NCBI GenBank assembly: GCA_937872925.1
Contig: CALMUT010000086.1
Span: 1-64,000, forward strand
DNA length: 64,000 bases
Source of the DNA: an uncultured Myxococcales bacterium
GTDB taxonomy: Bacteria; Myxococcota_A; Polyangia; Polyangiales; Polyangiaceae
Direction: 5' to 3'
Part shown: piece after piece, positions 8,917 through 18,310 of the stretch
How the letters are laid out: each line of letters starts with the position of its first letter
Position numbering within the stretch: the first letter of the stretch is position 1
Translations under genes and position numbers: made by a program
Notes under the pieces: generated by a model
Databases searched by the model: none
The model's input: the letters and a program-made list of their open reading frames with translations, nothing else
What the model was told of the DNA's origin: nothing

Positions 8917-10158
8917 CTAGAAGCGACCTCGCAGCGATAGTGCCGAAAGCGACGGTCCCACGCTGGGAGCCAACGAGATTTCCATGCTGCTGGGCGCGGC
9001 AGGAGACTGTTTGGGCGCGGGGCCCGTCGAACGATCCAGTTCCGGGACCTGCACGCGGGGCTCGTCGAAGGAGAAGAGCACTATCGACGTGCCAACCAAC
9101 GCCAGGCCTGCGCCGCCGGAAATGAACGACGCCAAACGGAAACGATCGCGATGGTCTCGCTTGCGTTCGTAGTCTCCTAGCGCACTTGCCTTCGCGTTGC
9201 CGGCGCCCTCGGCGTCGTCCAAGATCGCTTCTGCGTCGCTCTCTGCTTTGAACGCGAGAGCGCCAAACACGCCGCTTCCGACCAGCGCGCCCGCGCCGAC
9301 GCCCAGGGTGATCCACGCCGCGGTGCGCTGCCCCGTAGATTCCAAGTCCACAACAAGCTTCTGCTTTTCGCCGCGACTCAGACGCAGCGTCTTGGTGAAT
9401 GCGCGACGGCCGTTCTGAGTCACAGCCAAGAAATGGCTGCCCGCTGGCAGCTTCAACGCCGGTTGGGGCGCAATCCCGACGAAACGGCCGTCGACTGCGA
9501 TCTCAGCGCCCTCGGGAGCCACGACGGAAACCTCTGCTGGCTTCTCGGTCAACGCAACGTCGATGGGCGGCGCGCCGGCCACAGGGTCAACGGTGACCTC
9601 GCGAGCGTAGTCTTCGTACCCGGCCGCGCGGATCAAAACCTGATGCTTGCCCGGCGTCACTTCGGAGATGAACGTGGAGCCGTCGACCGGCCGACCGTCG
9701 AAAATGATCTGAGCACCTTCCGTTGGGGAACTCACCATGACTCGTGGCTTCTGCGTGGCCGGGGCCGTCGCCGCTGGAGGCGCGCCTTCGGGATCGCTGA
9801 TCTTCTCAAGCAGGGGAACCAGCTTCTCTAGGGCCTGGGTAGCCTCTCCAGCGCGTTTGCCTCCAGACTCGTTCTGCAAGTACTCGCGATAGTAGCGCAC
9901 CGCTTCCTGGAGCCGCGCCGCGTCGCTGTCCTTGAAGAACTGCATGCGGTTCGCTTGGCCCAAAGAAAACAACAAGCCGGGACGCTGCGCGCGCTTGTAG
10001 GCTTCCTCAAACGCACTGATCGCGTCCTTGTACTTTCCGGCCTGGTACGACTTCGCACCAATGTTGAAGAACGCGCGAGCGTCGTCGCTCTTGCCCTGAG
10101 CCAGGGCCCCGCCGCAAAGAAGCAGGGCAGCGCCGAAAACGCATGCAGACCGTCTCAT
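8917..10158 (-). CDS. TPR plus double-PEGA envelope protein
   Basis: A 413-residue protein with a Sec signal peptide (cleavage after GGALA, residue 20), a TPR-like region (ARAFFNIGAKSYQAGKYKDA and the next repeat, about 25-110), then two PEGA domains (about 128-195 and 197-265; RAAGYEDYAREVTV and LPAGSHFLAVTQNG). Two membrane helices follow near 275-300 and 335-360, with a charged loop. Its ATG overlaps the TGA of the FG-GAP gene (ATGA at 10155-10158), so translation is coupled, and the kinase gene follows. It probably acts in the envelope as partner or input for that kinase (inference). The layout matches the proteins at 6266 and 21803, but the inter-helix loop lacks Cys. Confidence 0.85.
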   Translation of the reverse strand: MRRSACVFGAALLLCGGALAQGKSDDARAFFNIGAKSYQAGKYKDAISAFEEAYKRAQRPGLLFSLGQANRMQFFKDSDAARLQEAVRYYREYLQNESGGKRAGEATQALEKLVPLLEKISDPEGAPPAATAPATQKPRVMVSSPTEGAQIIFDGRPVDGSTFISEVTPGKHQVLIRAAGYEDYAREVTVDPVAGAPPIDVALTEKPAEVSVVAPEGAEIAVDGRFVGIAPQPALKLPAGSHFLAVTQNGRRAFTKTLRLSRGEKQKLVVDLESTGQRTAAWITLGVGAGALVGSGVFGALAFKAESDAEAILDDAEGAGNAKASALGDYERKRDHRDRFRLASFISGGAGLALVGTSIVLFSFDEPRVQVPELDRSTGPAPKQSPAAPSSMEISLAPSVGPSLSALSLRGRF

Positions 10159-12884
10159 CGGGATTCCTGTCCTTTCAAAACTCGCAGAGAGCCATTGAAA
10201 CCCAGCACCAGATCCTCCACACCATCCGCGTCGATGTCCCGAGCCAAGAGGGCGAAGGCGCGGGAGTCCCGGGCGCCGAGGCCAGGCAGCAGCTTGGGTT
10301 TGTCCGGGTTGTTCCCACCCAGGAACTGCCCAGCGAAGTCCAAATCCGCAACGGGCCTCTGGATCGTCGCGAGCTGCGCCCCTAGGTCCAGCTCCGCGAT
10401 GACCAGGCCTTCGTTGGTGATCAGTGCAACTTCCTGAGCTTCGTCCTGGTCGGCTTGGATCAGCGCAAACCCGACGAGGGAGGTCGCCCCGGGAACCGAT
10501 AGGTTGATGGGTGCGTCGAAGCGAATGCCCCCACCCGCGTCGCCTGGATACACCACCAAACCGGTGATGCCGGTGTCGTTGGCCGGTGCCATGGCGATCA
10601 CGTCCTTGCCGGGCTGACCGTCCAACTCAGCGGCCGCGGCTTGTCCGGTGCCAACTGCGTCGAAGATTGGCTTGTTCTTGCCTAGCAGGGCCGCGCGGAA
10701 CTGGTCACAGGTCAGGCGCTGAACAAAGGGTGCACTGAAACGAAAACCCACCGGCTCCGGTCCTTGCGCCAGTTTGAACTCCGGCGGTTCTCCCGTCGCC
10801 TTGAGTACCAGCGCCTGACCATTTGAGCGCTCCAATTCCAGAATGCCACGGGAAAGGAGCACGAGCTCCATCACGCCATCGCCGTCTATGTCCATCGGCA
10901 GCGTGAGCGCGCCGCAAGCGTCGAAGCCTTCCGGCAGATCGAGCGGCGTGCCAACGCTCGAAAGCGTGATCAGCGCTTCGTCCTCCGTCGAGAGCAGCCA
11001 GGCACGTTGCTTGAGCCCGCCAGCTGCGGTGCCGAGGAATGAGAGCGCCGCGATGTCGTTGCCCAAAGTTCCGAACTGCCCGACGCTCGCGCGCATCGCA
11101 AGATCCGGCTCGTCGGTGGTCGACTGCAAGAGCAAATACGGCGACTGCAACAAGCGGCTGCCGCTGCCCTGAAAGATCGCGATGGCGCGGTTGCCGTCGT
11201 CGTCCGTGGACAGCACCCCAATGTCTGCCACGGTATCCACCCCCGCAAAGTCCAGCCGGCCGACCACGAGCTGCTCGACGGAACCGAGTTCCGCAAAGGT
11301 TTGGGGCGGCAGAGGCGGACCGAAAGCTTGACTGAAAAGGACGCTCAAGGTGTCGTCACCAGCGCTCGCCGTCGGATCGGAGAAATCCGTCGGCTCGCTG
11401 CGCTCCAGGATGGCCAGATCCGTCAGTAGGTCTCCGTCGAAGTCTCCGGTGACCAGACGCACGGGAAACCCGGAGGTGGGGATGAGGAAGCCGTTGAACG
11501 CGCCATTGCCAAAGCCGTTTAAGAATTCAACGCTGAGGGTGCCCTGCCGCAAAAGCGCGATGTCCACACCGGGCGTCGCATTGAACTGGCCAATGGCGGC
11601 GTCGATCCACGGCGGCCCGTTGTTTCGCGCGCAAATATATCCCGGCACGCTCTTGTCGCAGTCCCCCTTGTCTCCGGGCGAACCTGGCGCGCTCACGATG
11701 ACGCCGGAGGGGAAAACGGCATCGGTGAAACCATCCGCATTGACGTCACCCAATGCCAAGGGGGCGCTCGGCACGGGCGACGCAACCAGAGCAAACTTCT
11801 GGTCCGGTAGGATCAATCCGGGGACCTCCGAGGCGACGGAGTGGAACTTGCCGTTGCCCAGGCCGAATGTGACGAAGATGCCCTGAACCGGACCCACGCT
11901 CGCCGTGGCCAGGATGTCGGCGTTGCCATCTCCATTGACGTCTTGGAGCATGACTCTCCCGCTGATCTTTGCGTTGCCCGGCAACGCCACCGGCGGATAC
12001 AGCGCAGGATCGTGGTTCCACGCATTGGCGCCAGGTTGCGCCACCGCCATGACCAGGATTTGCCCTCCGTCCTTTTTCGCGAGCACCAGTTCGGCGGATT
12101 GTCGTCCGTCTTGAGCATCCACGTCCGCAGCCGCCACCGGGAGTTGCAGGTCGGCTGCAGGGAACGGCAGATCGAAGAGCTTTTCGTTGTCGAACTCGTG
12201 TTCGATTCGGCTTTCAATGAAGCGGAGCACTTCGTCGGCAGCAAAATAAGCGTTCTGGGAGTTGGTCGGCTGGCGCGCTTCCAACACCGCGTACGTCACC
12301 GTTCCCGCCGCCACGTTTAGGGACGAGTACGACGTCGCCTGGAAGGTTTCATCCGCTTGCCCCCGGAAGACACTCACGCCAAACGTCGTTAAGTCGACCA
12401 GGTCGCCCACGCCATCGGGAACACCGTCGAAATCCGCGGTCAGGTTGCCGACTGCCGGCGCAGCAGCCATGGCGGGCAGCGTCGCTTCGCTCACCACGCC
12501 ACCGGACTCCTCCAGGTACAGCGCGCGCACCTGCAGGCTGCCGAAGGTCACCAAGTCACTGACACCGTCCCCGTCGAAGTCGGCGATGTCCGCGAACGCC
12601 GCGCCCGGCGTGCCGATTTCGTTGACGAGCTCAAAGCTACCACTCGCTGTTCGACACACGCCGTCGAGTCCGCAGGTGGCCGCGCCGCCGCCGCATTCGT
12701 CGTCGGCTTGGCACAGCCTTCGACAGGCTTCGTCCGTGTCCGGCTGCCCGCAGCTGATGTCAGCGGAGTCGCAGGCTTCCCCGGCTTCCACGACGCCGTT
12801 GCCACACACGCCGGCGGGCAAATCCGGTAGCTCCGCGCAGCCCAACGCGGCAGCCGCGATCACCCAAAGGAGTACACGCTTCAT
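10155..12884 (-). CDS. FG-GAP/VCBS repeat lipoprotein
   Basis: A 909-residue lipoprotein (lipobox AALGC, Cys16). A Cys-rich module follows (CGNGVVEAGEACD, the myxobacterial Cys-rich repeat), and then a long array of FG-GAP/VCBS blades. Many carry the calcium-binding DxDxDGxxD loop: DFDGDGVSDLV, DVNGDGNADIL, DVNADGFTDAV, DFDGDLLTDLA, DIDGDGVMELV, DIDADGVEDLV. The fold should be an integrin-like beta-propeller displayed outside the cell, suited to adhesion or ligand binding. It is the first gene of a leftward operon with the double-PEGA protein and the zinc-ribbon kinase. The start at 12884 has no Shine-Dalgarno site but has a -10-like box 8 nt upstream. Confidence 0.88.
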   Translation of the reverse strand: MKRVLLWVIAAAALGCAELPDLPAGVCGNGVVEAGEACDSADISCGQPDTDEACRRLCQADDECGGGAATCGLDGVCRTASGSFELVNEIGTPGAAFADIADFDGDGVSDLVTFGSLQVRALYLEESGGVVSEATLPAMAAAPAVGNLTADFDGVPDGVGDLVDLTTFGVSVFRGQADETFQATSYSSLNVAAGTVTYAVLEARQPTNSQNAYFAADEVLRFIESRIEHEFDNEKLFDLPFPAADLQLPVAAADVDAQDGRQSAELVLAKKDGGQILVMAVAQPGANAWNHDPALYPPVALPGNAKISGRVMLQDVNGDGNADILATASVGPVQGIFVTFGLGNGKFHSVASEVPGLILPDQKFALVASPVPSAPLALGDVNADGFTDAVFPSGVIVSAPGSPGDKGDCDKSVPGYICARNNGPPWIDAAIGQFNATPGVDIALLRQGTLSVEFLNGFGNGAFNGFLIPTSGFPVRLVTGDFDGDLLTDLAILERSEPTDFSDPTASAGDDTLSVLFSQAFGPPLPPQTFAELGSVEQLVVGRLDFAGVDTVADIGVLSTDDDGNRAIAIFQGSGSRLLQSPYLLLQSTTDEPDLAMRASVGQFGTLGNDIAALSFLGTAAGGLKQRAWLLSTEDEALITLSSVGTPLDLPEGFDACGALTLPMDIDGDGVMELVLLSRGILELERSNGQALVLKATGEPPEFKLAQGPEPVGFRFSAPFVQRLTCDQFRAALLGKNKPIFDAVGTGQAAAAELDGQPGKDVIAMAPANDTGITGLVVYPGDAGGGIRFDAPINLSVPGATSLVGFALIQADQDEAQEVALITNEGLVIAELDLGAQLATIQRPVADLDFAGQFLGGNNPDKPKLLPGLGARDSRAFALLARDIDADGVEDLVLGFNGSLRVLKGQESR

Positions 12885-12898
12885 TTGGGCACACAGTA
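12885..12898 (-). promoter_or_regulatory. Leaderless -10 element of the FG-GAP operon
   Basis: On the minus strand TACTGT (12898-12893) is followed by 8 nt and then the ATG at 12884. No ribosome binding site is present. The same hexamer precedes the receiver-like gene at 24324. No convincing -35. Confidence 0.45.
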
Positions 12899-12972
12899 AC
12901 CCGGCCCCCGGAAAAGGAAAACCGCCCGCGGCGCGCCGACTGAAGTGGGCCGCCTCAGTCAGCGGGCTGAAG

Positions 12973-15372
12973 TCAGCGGCTGAGACGGATGGGCAACACC
13001 ATCATTTCATCGGCAATATTAGACTCGTATAAAAACGCATATGCCGCCCGGCTGGCGAGCACGCGCTTGGTGTAGCGGCGCGTTTCGTTGAACGGGATCG
13101 CCTCGACCCAGACATCGAAGTCCATGCTCGGGCGCTCACGCAACCAACGCCGGGGACGCCCGGGGCCCGCGTTGTATCCAGGGATCGCGAGCACCGGGTT
13201 CTGGCGGAACGACTTGTTCAGTTCGGCTAGCCCTCGGCTGCCGAGCGAAATGTTGACGCTCGGGCGCTTCAGGGACGCGGGGTCGTAGGGCAGGCCGACG
13301 GGCTTGGCGAGCATCTTCGCCGTGGGAATGATCAGCTGCATCAAGCCGTAGGCGTCCGCGTGACTGACCGCCGAAGGGTCGAACGCGCTTTCCTCACGCA
13401 TGACGGCGTAGACAAGGCATTCGGGCACGGCGTTTTTCTTGGTCTCACGCACAACGAGATCGTGGTGCGGCCGCGGGAACGCCAGCTCCCACGCCTTCGC
13501 CCAATCGCCGGACGGCCAGCGCGCGAGCCAATCCGTCAAGAGCCCGCGAGTCACCTGGTGGGCATCTTTCGCGGAGCCTGCCCGAGCGTATAACAGCGCC
13601 ACGGCCCACAACAGCTCGGGAGCGGCGCCGGCTTTGACTAATCCCAGCGCCTCGATTTCCTGACGCGCCAAATCGAACTCGCTCTGGCGCAGGAGTTCCA
13701 TGGCACGCTCGAATCCCGGCTGCTGGAGTTCCGGCCGTTGGGGGAAGGTAAAAGGCTCCGCGGCCGACTTCTGCACGGCTTCGTCCCGGACGCGTTTTGC
13801 CCCGAAGGGGTCGCGCTCCACTAGCCGTGAGTAGGCGTGCAGCATGTAGTACGAAAGCGGCAGCTCGCGGACGATGGCCTCCAGTTCGGCGAAGCCTCGC
13901 TCCACCTCACCGGTTTCCATCCACGCACGCGCCCGGAAGTAGCGCTCCCGTCCCGAGAACTCCGTGCCCCGGGCACTATCTCGCCCCTGAACCAACTCGG
14001 CGGCCCGATCGAGAACCGAGGCCGCGCCGGACCAATCCCCCTTCTCCATGCGACGCATCGCGAGGCGGAACACGCCGTCGAGCATCATGTCGCCATCGGG
14101 GTAGTCCTGGGGCATTGCCGTGAGTAGTTCGGTGAAGCGCGCTTCCACGCCCATGTCGAAATAGGAAAGCGCGCCGAGCATGCGAGCATCGTCCGCCAGC
14201 CGATGCTTGGGGAGTTCCTTTTCCAAGCGCGCGAAATGCGCCACGGCTTGAGCATGGCGTCCATCCCGAGCGGCAAAGCGCCCAGCGAGATACAGGGCTC
14301 GGGCCCGTTGGTCAGGGTCCTTGCAATGCAGAACCGCTTCCTTCAAGGAATCCGCGGCACGCCCCGTTTCGCGCTGGGCCGAGATGGACTTGCCACGCAG
14401 GATCAGTGCCTCGCAGCCCACCACGTTGTAGCGCTGGTTGCGTGGGGCGGCTTTCTGCAAATCGTTGGCGGCACGTTCCGCGGCTTGGTGCTCCCGGGCA
14501 TCGGAAAGCGCGCGCACGCGTGCCAGGCGCTCGTCCGGCGAAGGCTGCGCATGGCGCGCACGCTGGGCGCGTGGCAAAGCCTCAAGGGCGCGGTTCGCGA
14601 GCGCTTCGGCTTGCCGCGACCGAGCGCTCGGCAAAGCGGACTCCGCCGCCACGCGCCGTGACAACCGCAGCGCTTCAACGACGTCACCATCGGCGGCGCC
14701 GGGGCTCGATGTGCGTGATGCCGCCCGCCCCAGCAGCGCTTCCGCCAAGCGCAGCGCGGTGCCCGCGTCCGACGGGGCCGGCGTCTTGGCCATATGCTCC
14801 CGCCAAATCTCGATGGCCTCATCCCAACGCTTCAGCCCTGCAAGGGCATCCGCACGTAAGAGGCGCATCTCTTCGTAGATCGGCTGCCCCCGCGTCACCT
14901 TGTCAAAGTACGCGAGCGCCCCAGCGCCATCCCCCCGGGAAGCGGCGATCTTGCCTTGAAAGAACCTGGCGTGATCGCGCAGCGCCCACGCGCTGCCCGC
15001 GGAGGCCTCATAAGCAGCGAGGGCACCCGTCCGATCTCCAGCGCGCTCCAGCACCCGTGCGAGAAGAAATTGCAGGCGCAGGTGGCGCAGGCTCCCCGAG
15101 GGGGACGCCTTCACTTTGCTACGGATCGCTGCCGCCGCACGCCGCGGGTCGTTTTGCTCCAGCGCCTTGCGCGCCACGCTCAACTCCGGCAGCGAGAGCA
15201 GCGGCACGAACGCTTCCAAGGACACACCGTCAACGCCGGGCGCGACGGACGCGCTGGCGGAAGCCACCGGTTTGGTCTGGGTCAATGGCGGCGGCGCCCC
15301 CTGCTCCCGGGGCTTCTGCTGGGCGGAGCATGCGCAAGCAACGCCGAAGAAGATGATGCCAAGGGATCTCAC
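12973..15372 (-). CDS. Slt70-like lytic murein transglycosylase lipoprotein
   Basis: The start is GTG 15372, which overlaps the stop of the upstream gene (GTGA). This gives 799 residues with a lipoprotein-type signal (FFGVACAC). In-frame sequence further upstream runs through the previous gene. Residues about 40-630 are helical TPR-like repeats, as in the Slt70 U-shaped superhelix. The last 150 residues are the SLT domain: REES (659-662, catalytic Glu), AYGLMQLIIPTA (674-685), PGYNAGPG (731-738) and RRYTKRV (766-772). It cleaves the MurNAc-GlcNAc bond of peptidoglycan to leave 1,6-anhydro ends. It is 800 residues where E. coli Slt70 is about 620, because the helical part is longer. Cotranscribed with the coiled-coil protein before it. 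Confidence 0.92.
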   Translation of the reverse strand: MRSLGIIFFGVACACSAQQKPREQGAPPPLTQTKPVASASASVAPGVDGVSLEAFVPLLSLPELSVARKALEQNDPRRAAAAIRSKVKASPSGSLRHLRLQFLLARVLERAGDRTGALAAYEASAGSAWALRDHARFFQGKIAASRGDGAGALAYFDKVTRGQPIYEEMRLLRADALAGLKRWDEAIEIWREHMAKTPAPSDAGTALRLAEALLGRAASRTSSPGAADGDVVEALRLSRRVAAESALPSARSRQAEALANRALEALPRAQRARHAQPSPDERLARVRALSDAREHQAAERAANDLQKAAPRNQRYNVVGCEALILRGKSISAQRETGRAADSLKEAVLHCKDPDQRARALYLAGRFAARDGRHAQAVAHFARLEKELPKHRLADDARMLGALSYFDMGVEARFTELLTAMPQDYPDGDMMLDGVFRLAMRRMEKGDWSGAASVLDRAAELVQGRDSARGTEFSGRERYFRARAWMETGEVERGFAELEAIVRELPLSYYMLHAYSRLVERDPFGAKRVRDEAVQKSAAEPFTFPQRPELQQPGFERAMELLRQSEFDLARQEIEALGLVKAGAAPELLWAVALLYARAGSAKDAHQVTRGLLTDWLARWPSGDWAKAWELAFPRPHHDLVVRETKKNAVPECLVYAVMREESAFDPSAVSHADAYGLMQLIIPTAKMLAKPVGLPYDPASLKRPSVNISLGSRGLAELNKSFRQNPVLAIPGYNAGPGRPRRWLRERPSMDFDVWVEAIPFNETRRYTKRVLASRAAYAFLYESNIADEMMVLPIRLSR

Positions 15373-15872
15373 GAACCGTTCCGCTCCCCATTGAAACGCC
15401 GCGCCAGCCACGCCTCTTCCGCAGTCTGTTCTTCGGCGCTGTCCTGGGAGCGCTTGCGCGCCGCGCTCCAGGCTTGTTCGTGCTTCCCGACCGCTTCGGA
15501 GGCAGCGTCCGCATGCGCCAACCCCCTGCGTGCTCTGGCTTCCTCGGCGAGTTGCTGGCCGAGATTTGCTTCGGACTGCTCGCGCTGCTGCGCCAGGGCG
15601 CGCCGCTGCATCTGCGCAGCGTGCTCCCAACCCGCCGCGTGCGCCAAATCCTGCGCACGCAGCTTTCCGCCCTCAAGCTGCGCCCGCTCCTCGTCCTGAG
15701 AGCGGGCGATCGCCTGAGCATGGCGCTGAGCCTCCTCTTTGGCACGCGCAGCGGCGGCCTCTGCCTCGACCGTGCGCTGGCGCTCCGCAGCCAGCGCACG
15801 CGCCTGGGCATCCACGGCAGACTTTCGCTGATCGCGCAGCGCCTGCAGGGGATAGCGCGGACGTTTGCTCAC
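15369..15872 (-). CDS. Coiled-coil protein, FliJ/YscO-like candidate
   Basis: A 167-residue protein, almost all charged helix rich in Ala, Glu, Arg and Gln. The beginning (SKRPRYPLQALRDQRKSAV) resembles the N-terminus of FliJ and the type III secretion stalk proteins YscO/SctO, and the length fits. No other flagellar or type III gene lies nearby, so this is only a resemblance. The start is chosen at GTG 15872 because TAGGTT ends 7 nt upstream of it; a TTG at 15881 is in frame but would lie inside that box. It overlaps the transglycosylase start by 4 bp, so the pair is coupled. A structural helper for wall remodelling is an alternative. Confidence 0.6.
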   Translation of the reverse strand: MSKRPRYPLQALRDQRKSAVDAQARALAAERQRTVEAEAAAARAKEEAQRHAQAIARSQDEERAQLEGGKLRAQDLAHAAGWEHAAQMQRRALAQQREQSEANLGQQLAEEARARRGLAHADAASEAVGKHEQAWSAARKRSQDSAEEQTAEEAWLARRFNGERNGS

Positions 15873-15885
15873 CCTGCACAACCTA
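15873..15885 (-). promoter_or_regulatory. Leaderless -10 element of the coiled-coil/transglycosylase unit
   Basis: Minus-strand TAGGTT (15885-15880) ends 7 nt before GTG 15872. It faces away from the SLC12 promoter about 80 bp to the right. Confidence 0.45.
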
Positions 15886-15963
15886 ACAGCGGAGTGGCGT
15901 TTGGGCGAATTGAGGGCACAAATGGCCTAAGCATTGAATATCTATGAACAAACGTCACCATGC

Positions 15964-15978
15964 TAGGCTGCGCCGCCG
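15964..15978 (+). promoter_or_regulatory. Leaderless -10 element of the SLC12-like gene
   Basis: TAGGCT at 15964-15969 ends 8 nt before GTG 15978. Exactly the same TAGGCTGC context precedes pheS (25997-26004). If real, it rules out the ATG at 15960 as the start. Confidence 0.5.
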
Positions 15979-18281
15979 TGGCAACCGGCGCTCCGACCCG
16001 TCCAGCTGCAGGCCCCGCTTCTGCGGACGGAGCCGCCGGCCCGCTGCCTCCCGGGCGCTTTGGGTTCTTTGGCGGAGTCTTCACGCCGAGCATCCTGACG
16101 ATTCTCGGCGTGATCATGTACCTGCGCTTCGGCTGGGTCGTCGGCAATGCCGGGCTCAGTGGAGCGCTTGTCATCGTGGTGGTCTCGCATCTGATCACAG
16201 CCTCGACGGGACTGAGTATTTCGAGCATCGCCACCAACCGCCGGGTGGGCGCCGGCGGGGCGTACTTCATCATCAGTCGCTCCCTGGGCGCGCCATCCGG
16301 CGCCGCCATCGGTATTCCGCTCTTCCTCGGCCAGGCGCTTAGCGTCAGCTTCTACGTGGTCGGTTTCGTGGAATCGCTGGGCGATCTCGTGCCCATGGTG
16401 CCTCCCAAAGTTGCTGGCACTGTCGTGCTGCTGTTGCTCACTGCCGTCGCCGCAAAGAGCGCAGAACTCGCGATTAAGTCGCAGTACGTCGTGATGGCGG
16501 CGATCCTGCTCTCGTTGGTTTCCTTCTTTGCCGGCCAACCGGCGGGCGCACCCGCAGACACCGCGTGGGCGCCCGTGGAAGGCGCAGCGCCCTTTGGCAA
16601 AGTCTTCGCGGTGTTCTTCCCGGCGGTCACCGGGATCATGGCGGGCGTGGGCATGTCCGGCGATCTTAGGGATCCACGACGCGCCTTGCCCCGTGGCACG
16701 TTGCTGGCGATCCTAGCCGGCTTCGTCGTGTACATGATCTTCCCCATCTGGTTGGCGAAGAACGCGACGGCGGCAGAGCTAGTGCAGAACAAGCGCATCG
16801 TCTGGGACATCGCCCGTTGGGACGTCCTGATCTACGCGGGGGTGTGGGGCGCGACCATCTCGAGCGCCGTCGGAAGTCTGCTCACCGCGCCGCGCACCGT
16901 ACAGGCATTGGCGTCCGACGGCCTCGCGCCACGCATTCTCGCCCGGGGCTCCGGGCCCCACAACGAGCCACGCTACGCGTTCGCCGCCACCTTCGTCTTG
17001 GCGCAAGGCGGCATCCTATTTGGCAACCTCGACGCCATCGCGAACCTACTGACCATGTTCTTCCTGGCGACCTACGGCTTCACGAACCTGGCCTGTGGGT
17101 TGGAACGCTGGGCGGCAAGCCCGAGTTTCCGTCCGGATTTCCGGGTCCCCTCGTGGGTGAGCTTGGGCGGCGCCTTGGCTTGCTTTTACGTGATGAGCAT
17201 CATCGATCTGGTCGCCATGGTCGGGGCCATCGCCATCGGCGCGCTCATCTTCGTCTACACCCAGCGGCGGGCTCTGAATACGACCTACGGCGACGCACGC
17301 CACGGCATCTGGTCAGCCATGGTACGCACAGCCCTGCAGCGCTTGAGGCGAACAGAGTTTCATCCCCTCAACTGGCGGCCCAACGTCGTGATCATGGGCG
17401 GAGGGGTCGAGAAGCGGCCCCACCTGCTGGAGCTCGGAAGTACCATCGTGCAAGACCAAGGCATCGTCACGTACTTTCACTTGCTCAAGGGCAGCGTAGA
17501 CGACAACGCGAAAACCAGGCGGCAGCTGACCGTGGAGATGGACAGCCAGGTCTCCGAGGCGCACCCCAACGTCTTCACACGCGTCGACGTCGTAGACGAC
17601 GTGTATCGCGGCGCGGTGAGCGTGGCGCAGTCCTACGGTGTTGGCAGCTTCGAAGCCAACACCGTGATCCTAGGTTGGCCGCAAAAGGCCGAGCGTGGCC
17701 CCAGCTACGTTGAGATGTTGCACGACCTCGAACATCTCGACAAATCCCTGCTGCTTGTCCGCCACCGCGCCGACTTGGGTTTCGGGCGCAAACGCAACAT
17801 CCAAATCTGGTGGGGTGGTCTGGAGGGCAACGGCGGGTTGATGCTGCTATTGGCATTTCTGATCACGGCGCACGACGACTGGCGCGACGCAGAGGTGTCC
17901 GTGATGACGGTCGTCGGTGACGAAGCTGAGCGCCCCGAAGCTGAAAGCGCCATCACGCGGGTCCTGAGTAGTGCGCGGCTCGATGCGCGCCCCCGGGTCA
18001 TTGCGCGGGACGGTCGCAGCATCGGCGAGATCATGGAAGTGGAGAGTCGCGGTGTGGACTTGGCCATTATCGGCATTCGCTTGCCTCCTCCCGATAGCAA
18101 CCCTGAGGACTTCTTCACGCGCATGAACGAATTGCTCGACCACCTGCCCACGACCGTCTTGGTACGTTCTGCGCGTGGGTTCCGTGGTGAACCCGTGCTC
18201 TTCGACGCCCCTGCCCCCGCGGCAGCCGCGGCGCCCCCTACGCAAGCGCCGGACGCGAAAGCGCCCGACGGTGCAAAGTAG
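15978..18281 (+). CDS. SLC12-type cation-chloride cotransporter homologue
   Basis: About 767 residues (start GTG 15978; an ATG at 15960 is the alternative). The first half has about 12 membrane helices of the amino acid-polyamine-organocation fold, opening with FGFFGGVFTPSILTILGVIM, very close to the first helix of animal NKCC/KCC proteins, then GAGGAYFIISRSLG. The second half is soluble: it has LEGNGGLMLLLAFLITAHDD followed by WRDAEVSVMTV, matching the SLC12 C-terminal domain (WW.. DGGL..LL ... W..C.. RVF in animals). Known relatives move Na, K and Cl together without net charge. Substrate here is unproven; an amino acid is possible. It is a single gene between divergent and convergent neighbours, ending 29 bp from carB. 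Confidence 0.85.
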   Translation: MATGAPTRPAAGPASADGAAGPLPPGRFGFFGGVFTPSILTILGVIMYLRFGWVVGNAGLSGALVIVVVSHLITASTGLSISSIATNRRVGAGGAYFIISRSLGAPSGAAIGIPLFLGQALSVSFYVVGFVESLGDLVPMVPPKVAGTVVLLLLTAVAAKSAELAIKSQYVVMAAILLSLVSFFAGQPAGAPADTAWAPVEGAAPFGKVFAVFFPAVTGIMAGVGMSGDLRDPRRALPRGTLLAILAGFVVYMIFPIWLAKNATAAELVQNKRIVWDIARWDVLIYAGVWGATISSAVGSLLTAPRTVQALASDGLAPRILARGSGPHNEPRYAFAATFVLAQGGILFGNLDAIANLLTMFFLATYGFTNLACGLERWAASPSFRPDFRVPSWVSLGGALACFYVMSIIDLVAMVGAIAIGALIFVYTQRRALNTTYGDARHGIWSAMVRTALQRLRRTEFHPLNWRPNVVIMGGGVEKRPHLLELGSTIVQDQGIVTYFHLLKGSVDDNAKTRRQLTVEMDSQVSEAHPNVFTRVDVVDDVYRGAVSVAQSYGVGSFEANTVILGWPQKAERGPSYVEMLHDLEHLDKSLLLVRHRADLGFGRKRNIQIWWGGLEGNGGLMLLLAFLITAHDDWRDAEVSVMTVVGDEAERPEAESAITRVLSSARLDARPRVIARDGRSIGEIMEVESRGVDLAIIGIRLPPPDSNPEDFFTRMNELLDHLPTTVLVRSARGFRGEPVLFDAPAPAAAAAPPTQAPDAKAPDGAK

Positions 18282-18310
18282 CGACGGGCGCGCTTCGGTG
18301 GGAAACGCGC

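Noticed and set aside
15373-15630. N-terminal extension of the lytic transglycosylase
   Set aside because: It lies inside the coiled-coil gene; a lipoprotein-type signal starts at GTG 15372, overlapping that gene's stop.
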